From contig JAPLCJ010000017.1 of NCBI GenBank assembly GCA_026392255.1, positions 1 to 64,000 of the forward strand: a stretch of 64,000 bases of DNA, given 5' to 3'. Made by a program: the position numbers and the translations under genes. Under the pieces are notes generated by a model, which saw only the letters and a program-made list of their open reading frames with translations, was not told the origin of the DNA and ran no database searches. The DNA comes from Solirubrobacterales bacterium (lineage in GTDB: Bacteria > Actinomycetota > Thermoleophilia > Solirubrobacterales > Solirubrobacteraceae). Within the stretch, counting starts at the first letter, position 1, and the number at the start of each line of letters is the position of its first letter. This document shows positions 17,250 through 26,056 of the stretch, one piece after another.

Positions 17250-17962
17250 TCCGCTCAGGCGTCTTTCTGCTGGGTATGTCTCTGACAAGTGTGCTCCACG
17301 GGCAGTACGCCTATGTCATCGTTGGGCTCGTAATCGGGATTGAGTCAATGGGTATCCCGCTGCCGGGTGAGACCATCCTGTTCCTAGCTTCATTTGCGGC
17401 CCACGATGGCACGCTCATGATCGAGTGGGTGATTATCGCGGCAGCACTGGGCGCGATCATCGGTGACAACATTGGTTACTGGATTGGTAAGAAGGGCGGC
17501 CGAGCCCTGCTTGAGCGCCAAGGACCTTTCTACGAGCGCCGAATGGCTCTTCTGATCCATGGCGACCGGTTCTTTGAAGCGCACGGCCCCAAGGCCGTAT
17601 TCCTTGGTCGGTGGGTAGCCCTCCTGCGTGTTACCGCGGCAGTCCTGGCTGGTGCCAATCGGATGGAGTGGCGCAAGTTCTTCCTCTGGAATGCTCTGGG
17701 CGGGGTCGCCTGGGCCACCTCAATCGGTCTTGCCGGCTACTACATCGGTCACGCCGCAGAAACCTTGATCAAGAAGGTCGGAATTGGCGCTTTGATCGCC
17801 GTTGTCATCGGCGTTGTCGGGCTACTGATCTACCTCTACCTGCGCGAACGTCGAACCCTCCAAGGCGAGATGGCCGAGGTATCCCGCCGCGCAGAGAGTG
17901 GTGAGCCGATGATCGAGGGGCATACTCAAGGGGCAAGCAACAAGCCGGAGGGGTCGGAATGA
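17246..17962 (+). CDS. DedA-family membrane protein (VTT/SNARE-associated fold)
   Basis: A 238-residue DedA protein; characterised relatives flip undecaprenyl phosphate or phospholipids across the inner membrane. Visible landmarks are ESMGIPLPGETILFLASF, GDNIGYWIGKKGGRALL and FLGRWVALLRVTAAVLAGANRM, where the F-x-G-R-x-x-x-x-R pattern carries the functional arginines. The last helix (about 190-210) is followed by a charged cytosolic tail. The GTG start overlaps the upstream stop (GTGA) and the stop overlaps the next ATG, so expression is coupled. Undecaprenyl-phosphate recycling would match the nearby glycosylphosphotransferase and uppP (inference). Confidence 0.9.
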   Translation: MIRSGVFLLGMSLTSVLHGQYAYVIVGLVIGIESMGIPLPGETILFLASFAAHDGTLMIEWVIIAAALGAIIGDNIGYWIGKKGGRALLERQGPFYERRMALLIHGDRFFEAHGPKAVFLGRWVALLRVTAAVLAGANRMEWRKFFLWNALGGVAWATSIGLAGYYIGHAAETLIKKVGIGALIAVVIGVVGLLIYLYLRERRTLQGEMAEVSRRAESGEPMIEGHTQGASNKPEGSE

Positions 17963-19194
17963 GAATTTTGGTTGTAGGTGCCGGAGGGGTTGGTGAAGCC
18001 GTCGCGGCGATAGCTCGCAGGCGCGACTTCTTTGACCATCTTGTCCTTGCCGACATTGACGAGGCCCGCGCAGCTGAGGTTGCCGCCCGAATGGGTGATG
18101 GGCGAATCACCTCAGCCCACGTCGACGCGTCCAACGCAGAAGCGATCGCCGCCCTTGCCAAGTCAGAGGGCTGCGACACAATCCTCAACGCCTGCGACCC
18201 AAGGTTCAACCCCCCAATCTTCGAGGCGGCGTTCCAAGCGGGCGCAACCTACCTCGACATGGCAATGACGCTCTCTGAGCGCCATCCCGACCGCCCGACC
18301 GAGGAGTGCGGAGTGAAGCTGGGTGACGCCCAGTTCGCCGTGTCAGGTGACTGGGAAGCCAAGGGTCAACTCGCACTGGTCGGCATTGGTGTTGAGCCGG
18401 GCTTCAGCGATGTTGCCGCTCGCTATGCCGCTGACGAACTGTTCAGCGAGATTGACGAAGTTGGCGTGCGCGATGGCGCTGACCTAGTCGTTGAGGGGTA
18501 CGAGTTCGCTCCGACCTTCTCGATCTGGACGACAATCGAGGAGTGCCTCAACCCACCGCTGATCTGGGAGAAGGACCGCGGCTGGTTTGTAACAGAGCCA
18601 TTCAGCGAGCCTGAGATCTTCGAGTTCCCTGAGGGCATCGGCCCGGTTGAGTGTGTGAACGTTGAACATGAGGAGGTCGCGCTGGTCCCCCGCTGGGTGG
18701 ACTGCAAGCGGGTGACGTTCAAGTACGGACTGGGAGACGAGTTCATCGCCGTCCTCAAGACCCTGAACAAGCTTGGCCTTGACTCCACCGAACCTGTGTC
18801 GGTCAGAGGGCAGATGGTGTCGCCGCGCGATGTCGTCGCCGCTGCGCTTCCCAACCCTGCGACTTTGGGCGACAAGATGACCGGCCGAACCTGCGCTGGC
18901 ACATTGGTGACCGGAAAAGGCAAGGACGGAGCTGCCAAGGCGACGTACATCTACCACCTGGTCGATAACGAAACCTGCATGGCATTGGACGGCTGTCAGG
19001 CAGTTGTCTGGCAGACGGCCATCAATCCAGTCGTCGCGCTGGAGCTAATCGCCAACGGAACTTGGTCGGGATCGGGCGTCCTTGGCCCAGAGGCGCTGCC
19101 CGCCGTTCCCTTTCTCGACCTTCTCGCTGAGCATGGTTCACCGCACGGGATCAGCGAACGAGACCCTGCTTGCCCACAGAAGCCGCTGGGCTGA
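17959..19194 (+). CDS. Saccharopine dehydrogenase-like NAD(P) oxidoreductase
   Basis: A 411-residue protein with an N-terminal Rossmann fold (ILVVGAGGVGEAVA at 3-16), the DILNACDPRFNPPIFEAA-type second half of the domain and GVEPGFSDVAARYAADELF, as in Lys1/Lys9 saccharopine dehydrogenases and carboxynorspermidine synthases. The C-terminal domain contains YIYHLVDNETC. The family reductively joins or splits amino acids; the real substrate is open. It is translationally coupled to DedA (ATGA). Its presence in a ctaA-led run has no evident metabolic logic. Confidence 0.87.
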   Translation: MRILVVGAGGVGEAVAAIARRRDFFDHLVLADIDEARAAEVAARMGDGRITSAHVDASNAEAIAALAKSEGCDTILNACDPRFNPPIFEAAFQAGATYLDMAMTLSERHPDRPTEECGVKLGDAQFAVSGDWEAKGQLALVGIGVEPGFSDVAARYAADELFSEIDEVGVRDGADLVVEGYEFAPTFSIWTTIEECLNPPLIWEKDRGWFVTEPFSEPEIFEFPEGIGPVECVNVEHEEVALVPRWVDCKRVTFKYGLGDEFIAVLKTLNKLGLDSTEPVSVRGQMVSPRDVVAAALPNPATLGDKMTGRTCAGTLVTGKGKDGAAKATYIYHLVDNETCMALDGCQAVVWQTAINPVVALELIANGTWSGSGVLGPEALPAVPFLDLLAEHGSPHGISERDPACPQKPLG

Positions 19195-19212
19195 CCTCAG
19201 GCGGTCGTTGCC

Positions 19213-19917
19213 GTGTGCGGTCGATACACACTCACCCCAACGCGAAAACAGCTTGAGAAGGGCTTCAGCGAGCTTAAAGCCCTCCCAGAGGACCGAATCT
19301 TCGCTGAACGCTTCAATGTCGCCCCCACTCAGGAAGTCGTTGCGATCATGCGGCCGCTTAATTCCCCAAGCCCGACCGCTGAACTCCTGCGGTGGGGACT
19401 GATTCCACACTGGGCCAAGAGCTTTGACGATGGGGTCAAAATGATCAACGCCCGATCAGAGACCATCACTGAGAAGCCCTCCTACCGCCAGCTAATCGCG
19501 ACCGCAGCCGGACGCTGTCTAATCCTGGCCGATGGCTTCTACGAATGGGAGTCTGTGGGCGGAGGAACCAAGCAGCCTTGGCGCTTCACCGTGGACGGCG
19601 GGTCAGTCTTCGCCCTTGCCGGCCTGTGTACAACTTGGCAACCGGAGGAAGGGCCGCCGGTGAGGTCCTGCGTTGTTGCGACAACCAGGCCCAACCAGCT
19701 AGTCGAGCCGATCCACAACCGGATGCCGGCGATCCTTGCTGACCGGGACCAGATGGACATCTGGCTGGACCCCACCGTTGACGCCCGGGCCGCAGTTGCA
19801 CTCCTAGAACCGCTCGATCCCAGCCGAATGCAGAAGGACAAGGCAGCAAGGGCGGTCGGGAAGCCGGGTAACGAAGGCCCGGACCTGCTCCACCCCGAAC
19901 AGGATGGACTGTTCTAG
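19213..19917 (+). CDS. SRAP-domain protein (YedK/HMCES family)
   Basis: Forms a DNA-protein crosslink with abasic sites in single-stranded DNA to shield them. The catalytic Cys2 directly follows the initiator Met, which fixes the GTG start at 19213 (M-C-G-R-Y-T). Other signature elements are FNVAPTQ, the NARSET motif, LILADGFYEWES with the active-site Glu, and PIHNRMP with the catalytic His. The 234-residue length fits bacterial members. It stands 18 bp after the saccharopine dehydrogenase-like gene and ends 8 bp before the convergent secreted-protein gene. Confidence 0.95.
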   Translation: MCGRYTLTPTRKQLEKGFSELKALPEDRIFAERFNVAPTQEVVAIMRPLNSPSPTAELLRWGLIPHWAKSFDDGVKMINARSETITEKPSYRQLIATAAGRCLILADGFYEWESVGGGTKQPWRFTVDGGSVFALAGLCTTWQPEEGPPVRSCVVATTRPNQLVEPIHNRMPAILADRDQMDIWLDPTVDARAAVALLEPLDPSRMQKDKAARAVGKPGNEGPDLLHPEQDGLF

Positions 19918-19925
19918 TAGCCGTC

Positions 19926-21497
19926 TCAGCCGGCGCGGATCAACCTCAACACGGCAGGCGTGGGGGCGAGAACACCCCAGTTGGTCCTGCCCTTGCCATT
20001 GGCCCGTTTCAGTGCTTCATCCGCCTTGGCTGCCTCATTGTTGGCCCTCTCTAATGCCTTCTCGGCGGCGGCCTGAGCTTTCTCAGCTTCGTTTTTGGCC
20101 TGCTCGGCAGCCTTCTCAGCGGCCTTCTTAGCCTGTTCGCCAAGCGCCTCAGCAGCATGCTGATTGGCCTCAGCTTGCCTCTCTACAGCAGCCTTTGCTG
20201 CCTCAGCCGCCCTGGCCCGGGCAGCCGCCGCTCTCACAGCGGCTTTGGCGGCTGAATCTGCTGCTCTAGCAAGTGTCTGCTGAGCCTTGAATCCGGCACT
20301 TGTCTCAGGGACGATGAAGTCACCGCCGGTATCTGAATCCTCGCCAGCTGGCTGGAATGGATCGCTTGCCGTTCCTGACATCTCCCAAGCGGCAGGGGCG
20401 CTCGAGCTAGGGATTGAGAGATCTGGGCTGAGTGGATCCGGAAGTGGCGCAAGCCAGTTCTTGGTCAGGTCAAGTTCAGCGTTCGTTGCCAGCTCGCTCT
20501 CAAGTTCAGCCTGCTTTGAGGAAGCCCAGATCTTCACGGTGTTGCCCGCAGAGCCGGCGATGGCAATCTTGGCCTTTGCTGCCGCAGTGGCAGCCGCCGC
20601 AGCCTTGGCATATGTAAGGGCAAGGGGCCAGAACGCAGCCTGACGCTGAAGCCCATACGGGGTGCCAGCGCCCGAGCCGTTAACAGCCCAAGTGAGGAGG
20701 CCGTTCAACTCCGGATGGACGGTGCCAGCGTAGGTGTACCGAGTTGGGCCAGGGCTGGGAAGGGTGATCAACTTCAGTCCAGCGCCTGTCACCTTGCCCG
20801 CAGGACCTGACAGTGGGTATGCCACAACTCGACGGCTGAGGAATGGAAGTTGGCCAACCATCCACCACTTGCCGCTCGGCTCCTGCAGAACGGTGAATTG
20901 ACCCGAAATTGTGCCGCCCATCGTTCCGATCTCAGTCGTCGTGCCGTTGTCATTGGCCCGCGCGACGTGGGCATGATGGTTGCCATCAATTCCGTAGACA
21001 TACTGCGCTCCGGAAGCAGGGTCCTTCGTAGCCGCAGCGGCCCAGATGATCCCGGGACGGATTGTGGGCGCGACAGTTGCCCTGCCGGCATGAGCAGGGT
21101 CAAAGTCTGCCCTCACGCCGCCAACAATCTGGAAACCCCAAGCACCCGGCTTGACTTGCTTGATTTCAGCGCCGTACATCGCGATGTTGCCATTTGGAAG
21201 CTCGAATGGCGCCCCAGGCCAAACCCAGCTTCCCCTCGGTACGCCGCGCAGTGTTCCGACGTAAGCGTCATTGAGGGTGATTGCGTTCCTCACAAACACA
21301 CCGTTGTTCCACGAGTCGCCATAGACCCATGTCTGCCCCGACTGGGTCGAGAGGCTGAAGCCGACATCGCCAGCGCGCAGTGCTGCGGCTGAGGTGGCGG
21401 GGATCATCGCTGCCGAGATGGCAAGGGTGATGAGCGCTCCGAACATGATTCGGAGGCTACGGGTGGATTGGGTGCGGTGCAACGCTGTAGTGGTCAT
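19926..21497 (-). CDS. Secreted protein with Ala/Lys/Glu coiled-coil C-terminus, unknown function
   Basis: About 523 residues from ATG 21497; a GTG at 21503 is possible. Residues 15-40 form a signal peptide (IMFGALITLAISAAM, Ala-rich cleavage region). The next 270 residues look like repeated beta blades (VYGDSWNNGVFV, NGNIAMYGAEIK, YVYGIDGNHHAHV, GKWWMVGQLP), loosely like DUF4185-type propellers. A linker rich in Pro, Ser and Asp follows. Residues 410-505 are almost pure Ala, Lys, Glu and Gln in heptad-like order, a long coiled coil. No sortase or membrane anchor is visible. I do not recognise a family with certainty. It could be a cell-wall-associated or filament-forming protein. Confidence 0.75.
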   Translation of the reverse strand: MTTTALHRTQSTRSLRIMFGALITLAISAAMIPATSAAALRAGDVGFSLSTQSGQTWVYGDSWNNGVFVRNAITLNDAYVGTLRGVPRGSWVWPGAPFELPNGNIAMYGAEIKQVKPGAWGFQIVGGVRADFDPAHAGRATVAPTIRPGIIWAAAATKDPASGAQYVYGIDGNHHAHVARANDNGTTTEIGTMGGTISGQFTVLQEPSGKWWMVGQLPFLSRRVVAYPLSGPAGKVTGAGLKLITLPSPGPTRYTYAGTVHPELNGLLTWAVNGSGAGTPYGLQRQAAFWPLALTYAKAAAAATAAAKAKIAIAGSAGNTVKIWASSKQAELESELATNAELDLTKNWLAPLPDPLSPDLSIPSSSAPAAWEMSGTASDPFQPAGEDSDTGGDFIVPETSAGFKAQQTLARAADSAAKAAVRAAAARARAAEAAKAAVERQAEANQHAAEALGEQAKKAAEKAAEQAKNEAEKAQAAAEKALERANNEAAKADEALKRANGKGRTNWGVLAPTPAVLRLIRAG

Positions 21498-21559
21498 GAG
21501 CACAGCATGGAGCTGCCATTCCTAACCACTGGGAACTACTGAGTAAGCGTTCGGTAAGA

Positions 21560-21575
21560 ACTCGCGTTAGCGAGT
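21560..21575 (-). terminator. Short hairpin after amine oxidase gene
   Basis: A 6-bp perfect stem (ACTCGC/GCGAGT) with a 4-base loop begins right at the amine oxidase stop codon. On the minus strand it is followed by TTCTTACC, a weak U-run. It could act as a terminator, but the stem is short. Confidence 0.4.
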
Positions 21576-22957
21576 CAAGATTGCGTAAAGGCGAGCACTT
21601 CGGCGGCTGCTCGCTCACCTGACCGGATCGCTCCGTCAATAAACCCAGCCCTCAAAGCGCTCGTCTCCGTTCCTGCCCAGTGGATGCGATCCGCCGGCTC
21701 ACGCAGTCCATTCTGGGAGAACATCAGCGCGCCTGGTGGTGCCACCGCAACTGGGCCGCCCGCGCTCCACTCCTGCGCTGCCCAGGCGCGTTCGACCCAG
21801 CCCTCTGGCTTGGCTGCCCGCTCTCCGTAGAGACGAGCAAAGCCTCCAAGTACAAGCTCGCGCCTCCCGGCCGCATCAGTTGACTCCAGCGTGCGCGCAT
21901 CGTCACCGCCTGCGAAACCAACGAGGATCCCGCAGCTTGCGTCAGGTGGCGAAACGTCGAAAGTAAGCCCGTTAGGAGCCGCATCGGTGAGCGCCTCGCC
22001 GGTGAAGCCATCCTTCCTCCAGAAGGGCTCGTCGTAAATCGCAAAGCACTTCGTCAGGTTCCCCATTCGCCAGCCTGAGGAACCAGCGGCTGCCGTGGGT
22101 GAAAGGCTCGGGTTGAAAGTGATGCGACTTCGCAACGGCGATGGCAGTGCGACGATGACCCGTGAGGCCCGCAGTTCCCATGTGCCGTCGGACCCCTGCC
22201 CAGTTAGGGTCACCGCGCCGGCTTCAGTGGTGATTGAGTCAACCGGTTGCTCAAGCCTTACTGACCCGTCGGGAAGGGCTGCCGCCATTCCCTCTGCCAC
22301 GCGGGCAGCTCCACCTTGGAAGCGCCAGTGCTGATTGCCTCCTTCAGTGTCGAGCAGCGCAGCGAGCCCACCTGATGAGGCGATGTAGCTGAGTACATAG
22401 AGCATCGATATTTCGCGTGGCTCTGCACCCCAAGTTGTTCTGCCAGCAATTGCCAGGAGGGCCGTTGCGACCTCGCCATAGTGGTGGTTGCGCAGCCAAT
22501 CCGCCAGCGTGATTGCATCGAGGTACTCGGCATTGGGTGCGTTCCATGGCTGGTCGGGATCAACTCGCTTAGCTGCTCGCCCCAAACTCAACTGAAGGCG
22601 CCCCATGTCGAGCAGAGGACCTAGACCCACCCTCGGAATAGTCCCCGAGTAGGGGCGTAGCTTCCCCCCAAGGTCCAGAACATTCTTGCCCTCTGCGTAC
22701 TGCTCAAACAGGCCGACGTCAAAACGCCGAGCCATTGCGAGGACCCTTTCCTGCATAGGCCCCGCCCAGGTACCGCCAAGGTCAATCCATGCTCCCCCAC
22801 CGAGGTCGTGGGTTTCGACTCGCCCACCAACCCTGTCTCGGGCCTCAACCACGGCAACCTTGGCCCCCGCGTCGTGGAGGCTTAGCGCGGCAGCGAGGCC
22901 ACTGAAGCCAGCACCAACTACAACCGCGTCGTAATCAGTGCTGATGTCCCCCGCCAT
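21575..22957 (-). CDS. FAD-dependent amine oxidase
   Basis: A 460-residue flavoprotein of the monoamine oxidase/phytoene desaturase clan that oxidises amines with release of aldehyde, ammonia and peroxide. The N-terminal dinucleotide motif is VVVGAGFSGLAAALSLHDAGAKVAV with the ARDRVGGR second motif, and the substrate-lining GGTWAGP follows. The C-terminal FAD motif is HWAGTETSALRAGFIDGAIRSGERAA. The expected Cys for covalent flavin (as in human MAO) is replaced by ALRAG, so FAD is probably non-covalent. There is no signal peptide. It starts 84 bp after the nrdJ stop on the same strand; whether they share a transcript is unclear. Confidence 0.93.
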   Translation of the reverse strand: MAGDISTDYDAVVVGAGFSGLAAALSLHDAGAKVAVVEARDRVGGRVETHDLGGGAWIDLGGTWAGPMQERVLAMARRFDVGLFEQYAEGKNVLDLGGKLRPYSGTIPRVGLGPLLDMGRLQLSLGRAAKRVDPDQPWNAPNAEYLDAITLADWLRNHHYGEVATALLAIAGRTTWGAEPREISMLYVLSYIASSGGLAALLDTEGGNQHWRFQGGAARVAEGMAAALPDGSVRLEQPVDSITTEAGAVTLTGQGSDGTWELRASRVIVALPSPLRSRITFNPSLSPTAAAGSSGWRMGNLTKCFAIYDEPFWRKDGFTGEALTDAAPNGLTFDVSPPDASCGILVGFAGGDDARTLESTDAAGRRELVLGGFARLYGERAAKPEGWVERAWAAQEWSAGGPVAVAPPGALMFSQNGLREPADRIHWAGTETSALRAGFIDGAIRSGERAAAEVLAFTQS

Positions 22958-23041
22958 TTCTTGATCCTAGGGCAGTGCTCACTAACGACGGAACCCCGCT
23001 TGCGCAGGGCCCCGATACTACCAATCTATTGCGGGTCTAAA

Positions 23042-25819
23042 TCAACCGCAACCGGTGTTATTGCCGCAGCTGGGGCAGGTGTAACAGGAGCCCGTGCGCT
23101 GCATCATCCCGCCGCACTGCTGACAGGCTGGCCCAAGCTCTAGACCAAGCATCCTTGCCGGCTGAACTGGCGGGGTATCCGTCAGCGAGGCCGTTGGCGC
23201 GCTCGATCCACCGTTGGCACCGTTGATTGGGCCTGCGGTGTCTGAGTTGATTGACGTTGCCGTCTCCTCAGCGGTCTTCTTGGCGCGAACCGCGTCAGTC
23301 ATGATCCCCAGCTCCTCCTGCATTGCTGCATCAAGGAAGCGGGATGCGAGCCAGCGCATGATGTAGTCAGGCATGGACTTGGCGAATGGGATCTCTGGGT
23401 TCTGGGTGATGCCTTCCGGCTCAAACCTCATGTAACAGAACTTGTTGACCAGGGTCTCAAGCGGCACGCCGTACTGGAGGCCGACCGAGATCGATGTCGC
23501 AAACGCGTTCATCATGCCTCGGAGCGTTGAGCCCTCCTTGCCGATGTCGGTCAGGAAGATCTCACCAACAGTGCCGTCCTCGTACATACCGGCAGTGATG
23601 TAACCCTCGTGCCCACCGATTGAGAACTTGTGGGTGATCGATTGGCGCTCACGTGGCATGCGGCGACGGCGTGGACCGGTGACCTCTTCGGCCTTGGCAC
23701 CCTTCTCGTCCTGGGCGTCAGTCTTCAGCGCCTGGGCGGTCTTGGAACCGTCACGGTAGATGGCCAGAGCCTTTACACCTAGGCGCCATGCCTCGGTGTA
23801 AGCATCGGAGATGTCCTCAACCGTTGCCGTGCTTGGCAGGTTGACAGTCTTTGAAATGGCACCTGAAATGAACGGCTGAACGGCACCCATCATCTTGATG
23901 TGGCCAAGGTGGCTGATCGCACGCTCGCCGACGGCAACGTCAAAGACCTCGAGGTCTGAGTCGTTGAGGTGCGGCGCTCCAATGATTGTTCCGTTGGAGT
24001 TGATGTGCGCCTCAATCTCGGCAATCTGCTCACCGCTGTAACCGAGGGTCTCAAGTGCAAGTGGCACGGTCCGGTTGACGATCGTCATCTGGCCGCCACC
24101 AACGAGCTCCTTGAACTTGACAAGGGAGAAGTCAGGCTCAACACCGGTCGTGTCGCAGTCCATCAGGAACGAGATTGTTCCCGTCGGTGCGAGCACTGTG
24201 GCCTGAGCGTTGCGGTAACCGCTCTCCTCACCAAACTCGACTGCGTCATCCCAAGCCTGCTGAGCTGCTGCGAGCAGTGGCTCATCAGTCGTGTTGACCG
24301 TGTCGATCTCATATGAAGCGTCACGGTGCATGCGCATGACGCCGTTGTGGGCCTCAGCGTTCTCTGGGTATGCCTCATAGGTACCAATGGCCGAAGCGAT
24401 GCGGGCTGATGCGCGGTATGCGCGGCCTGTCATCAGTGAGGTGATCGCGGCTGCGGTCGAACGGCCCTTATCTGAGTCGTACGGCATGCCGTTTGACATC
24501 AGGTAGGCCCCGAGGTTGGCGTAGCCAAGACCGAGCTGACGGAACCGGACGGCGTTGGCGCCAATTCCCTCAGTTGGGTAAGAGGACGCGCCAACGATGA
24601 TCTCCTGCGCAAGGAAGGTGACGTCGACAACGTGCTCGAAGCCAGCGACGTCGAATGAACCGTCGTCATTGCGGAACTTCATCAGGTTGATCGAGGCGAG
24701 GTTGCAAGCCGAGTCATCGACATGCATGTACTCCGAGCAAGGGTTGGAAGCGTTGATCCGCCCTGAGTTGGGGCAGGTGTGCCAATCGTTGATCGTGGTG
24801 TCGTACTGGACGCCAGGATCAGCACAGCGCCAGGCTGCCTCGGAAATGTCGCGCATGATGTCGCGGGCTGGAATTGGGTCGCCAACAGGCTTGCCGGTTG
24901 CGCGGGCGATCAGGTTCCAGTCGTCACCATTCTCGACTGCGGTCATGAAGGCATCGGTTACGCGAACTGAGTTGTTGGCGTTCTGGTACTGGATTGAGGT
25001 GAAACCGTCACCGTCAATGGACATGTCAAAGCCAGCGTCACGGAGAGCTTCGGCCTTGTCCTCTTCCTTGGCCTTGCACCAGATGAACTGACGAATGTCC
25101 GGATGATCAACGTCCAGAACAACCATCTTGGCTGCACGGCGGGTCTTGCCACCGGACTTGATGGTGCCGGCCCATGAGTCGGCGCCGCGCATGAAGGAAA
25201 CGGGACCGGATGCGGTGCCGCCCTTCTTAAGTGGCTCCATCGAACCGCGGATGTTAGAAAGGTTGATGCCCGAGCCTGAACCGCCGCGGAAGATGTTGCC
25301 TTCCTTCGTGTTCCAGGCGAGGATTGACTCCATCGTGTCCTCAATGGAGAGGATGAAGCAAGCGGAGCACTGTGGCTTCTCTTCAAAGCCAACGTTGAAC
25401 CAGACCGGCGAGTTGAACGCTACGAGCTGATGCAGGAGTGAGTAGGTGAGCTCGTCCTCAAAGGCCTTGGCTGCCTCCTCATTGGCGAAGTAGCCACGGT
25501 CGAGACCCCAGCCGGCGATCGTGCCGGAAACGCGGCCGATCATCTGCTTAACGGAATACTCGCGCTCAGGTGAGTCAAGCTGTCCGCGGAAGTACTTTTG
25601 CGAGACGATGTTGGTTGCGTTCTGCGACCAGGTGCTTGGGAACTCGACGCCGCGCTGCTCGAAGGAAACGTTGCCGCCGAAACCGATTACGGCATCGCGG
25701 GTTTCCCACTCAACGGAATCAAAAGGATTCTGTCCTGCTTCGGTAAAGACCCTGCCAACAGTGAGCGCATCGCCCTCTACTGTCAATTCTGCCGTCGTGT
25801 GCTGTGCTGACTTTGCCAT
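23042..25819 (-). CDS. nrdJ: Class II (adenosylcobalamin-dependent) ribonucleoside-diphosphate reductase
   Basis: Makes deoxyribonucleotides using a thiyl radical generated by B12, independent of oxygen. The 925 residues match actinobacterial NrdJ. Landmarks are QNATNIVSQKYFRGQL, the GGSGSGINLSN loop, NPCSEYMHVDDSACNLAS with active-site cysteines, LAPTGTISFLMDCDTTGVEPD, and a C-terminal Cys cluster (CQQCGG then CYTCPSCGNNTGCG) that probably carries the redox-active relay Cys pair and a zinc site. The N-terminal half lacks an obvious ATP cone. A strong ribosome site, AAAAAGGAGAG, lies just upstream. No nrdAB or nrdR gene is in the window. Confidence 0.97.
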   Translation of the reverse strand: MAKSAQHTTAELTVEGDALTVGRVFTEAGQNPFDSVEWETRDAVIGFGGNVSFEQRGVEFPSTWSQNATNIVSQKYFRGQLDSPEREYSVKQMIGRVSGTIAGWGLDRGYFANEEAAKAFEDELTYSLLHQLVAFNSPVWFNVGFEEKPQCSACFILSIEDTMESILAWNTKEGNIFRGGSGSGINLSNIRGSMEPLKKGGTASGPVSFMRGADSWAGTIKSGGKTRRAAKMVVLDVDHPDIRQFIWCKAKEEDKAEALRDAGFDMSIDGDGFTSIQYQNANNSVRVTDAFMTAVENGDDWNLIARATGKPVGDPIPARDIMRDISEAAWRCADPGVQYDTTINDWHTCPNSGRINASNPCSEYMHVDDSACNLASINLMKFRNDDGSFDVAGFEHVVDVTFLAQEIIVGASSYPTEGIGANAVRFRQLGLGYANLGAYLMSNGMPYDSDKGRSTAAAITSLMTGRAYRASARIASAIGTYEAYPENAEAHNGVMRMHRDASYEIDTVNTTDEPLLAAAQQAWDDAVEFGEESGYRNAQATVLAPTGTISFLMDCDTTGVEPDFSLVKFKELVGGGQMTIVNRTVPLALETLGYSGEQIAEIEAHINSNGTIIGAPHLNDSDLEVFDVAVGERAISHLGHIKMMGAVQPFISGAISKTVNLPSTATVEDISDAYTEAWRLGVKALAIYRDGSKTAQALKTDAQDEKGAKAEEVTGPRRRRMPRERQSITHKFSIGGHEGYITAGMYEDGTVGEIFLTDIGKEGSTLRGMMNAFATSISVGLQYGVPLETLVNKFCYMRFEPEGITQNPEIPFAKSMPDYIMRWLASRFLDAAMQEELGIMTDAVRAKKTAEETATSINSDTAGPINGANGGSSAPTASLTDTPPVQPARMLGLELGPACQQCGGMMQRTGSCYTCPSCGNNTGCG

Positions 25820-26056
25820 CTCCCGCTCTCCTTTTTCCTTGCTTCAAAATTTTCTTCAATCTCCGCGCATGTCGCCGGGGCGAGCGACCTGTTTGGAGGG
25901 GTCGGCCAGTGTGTACGGTGGCTCGGACGGAACTTTTTCCAACCCTCCAACACGCCCGTTTTGCGGTGGGTTGCCACTGTAGCCAAGGCCACATCAGCTG
26001 GCAGCCGTTTCCCCCCAATCTCCGGGAATCCCGTCGGCAGAATAGGCTTCACCGAG
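25820..26056. promoter_or_regulatory. Divergent nrdJ/galE intergenic region
   Basis: At 237 bp this is the longest gene-free stretch in the window and must contain the nrdJ and galE promoters. The nrdJ side has an A/T-rich leader (AAGAAAATTTTGAAGC) ahead of its GGAG site. I looked for NrdR boxes and a cobalamin riboswitch and found neither convincingly. Confidence 0.5.

Noticed and set aside
25971-25995. TTGCCACTGTAGCC resembling part of a cobalamin riboswitch upstream of a B12-dependent enzyme
   Set aside because: It reads on the strand pointing to galE, not nrdJ, and the other conserved blocks (the GGTG core and AGCCAGGAGACC-type box) are not found in the right order.
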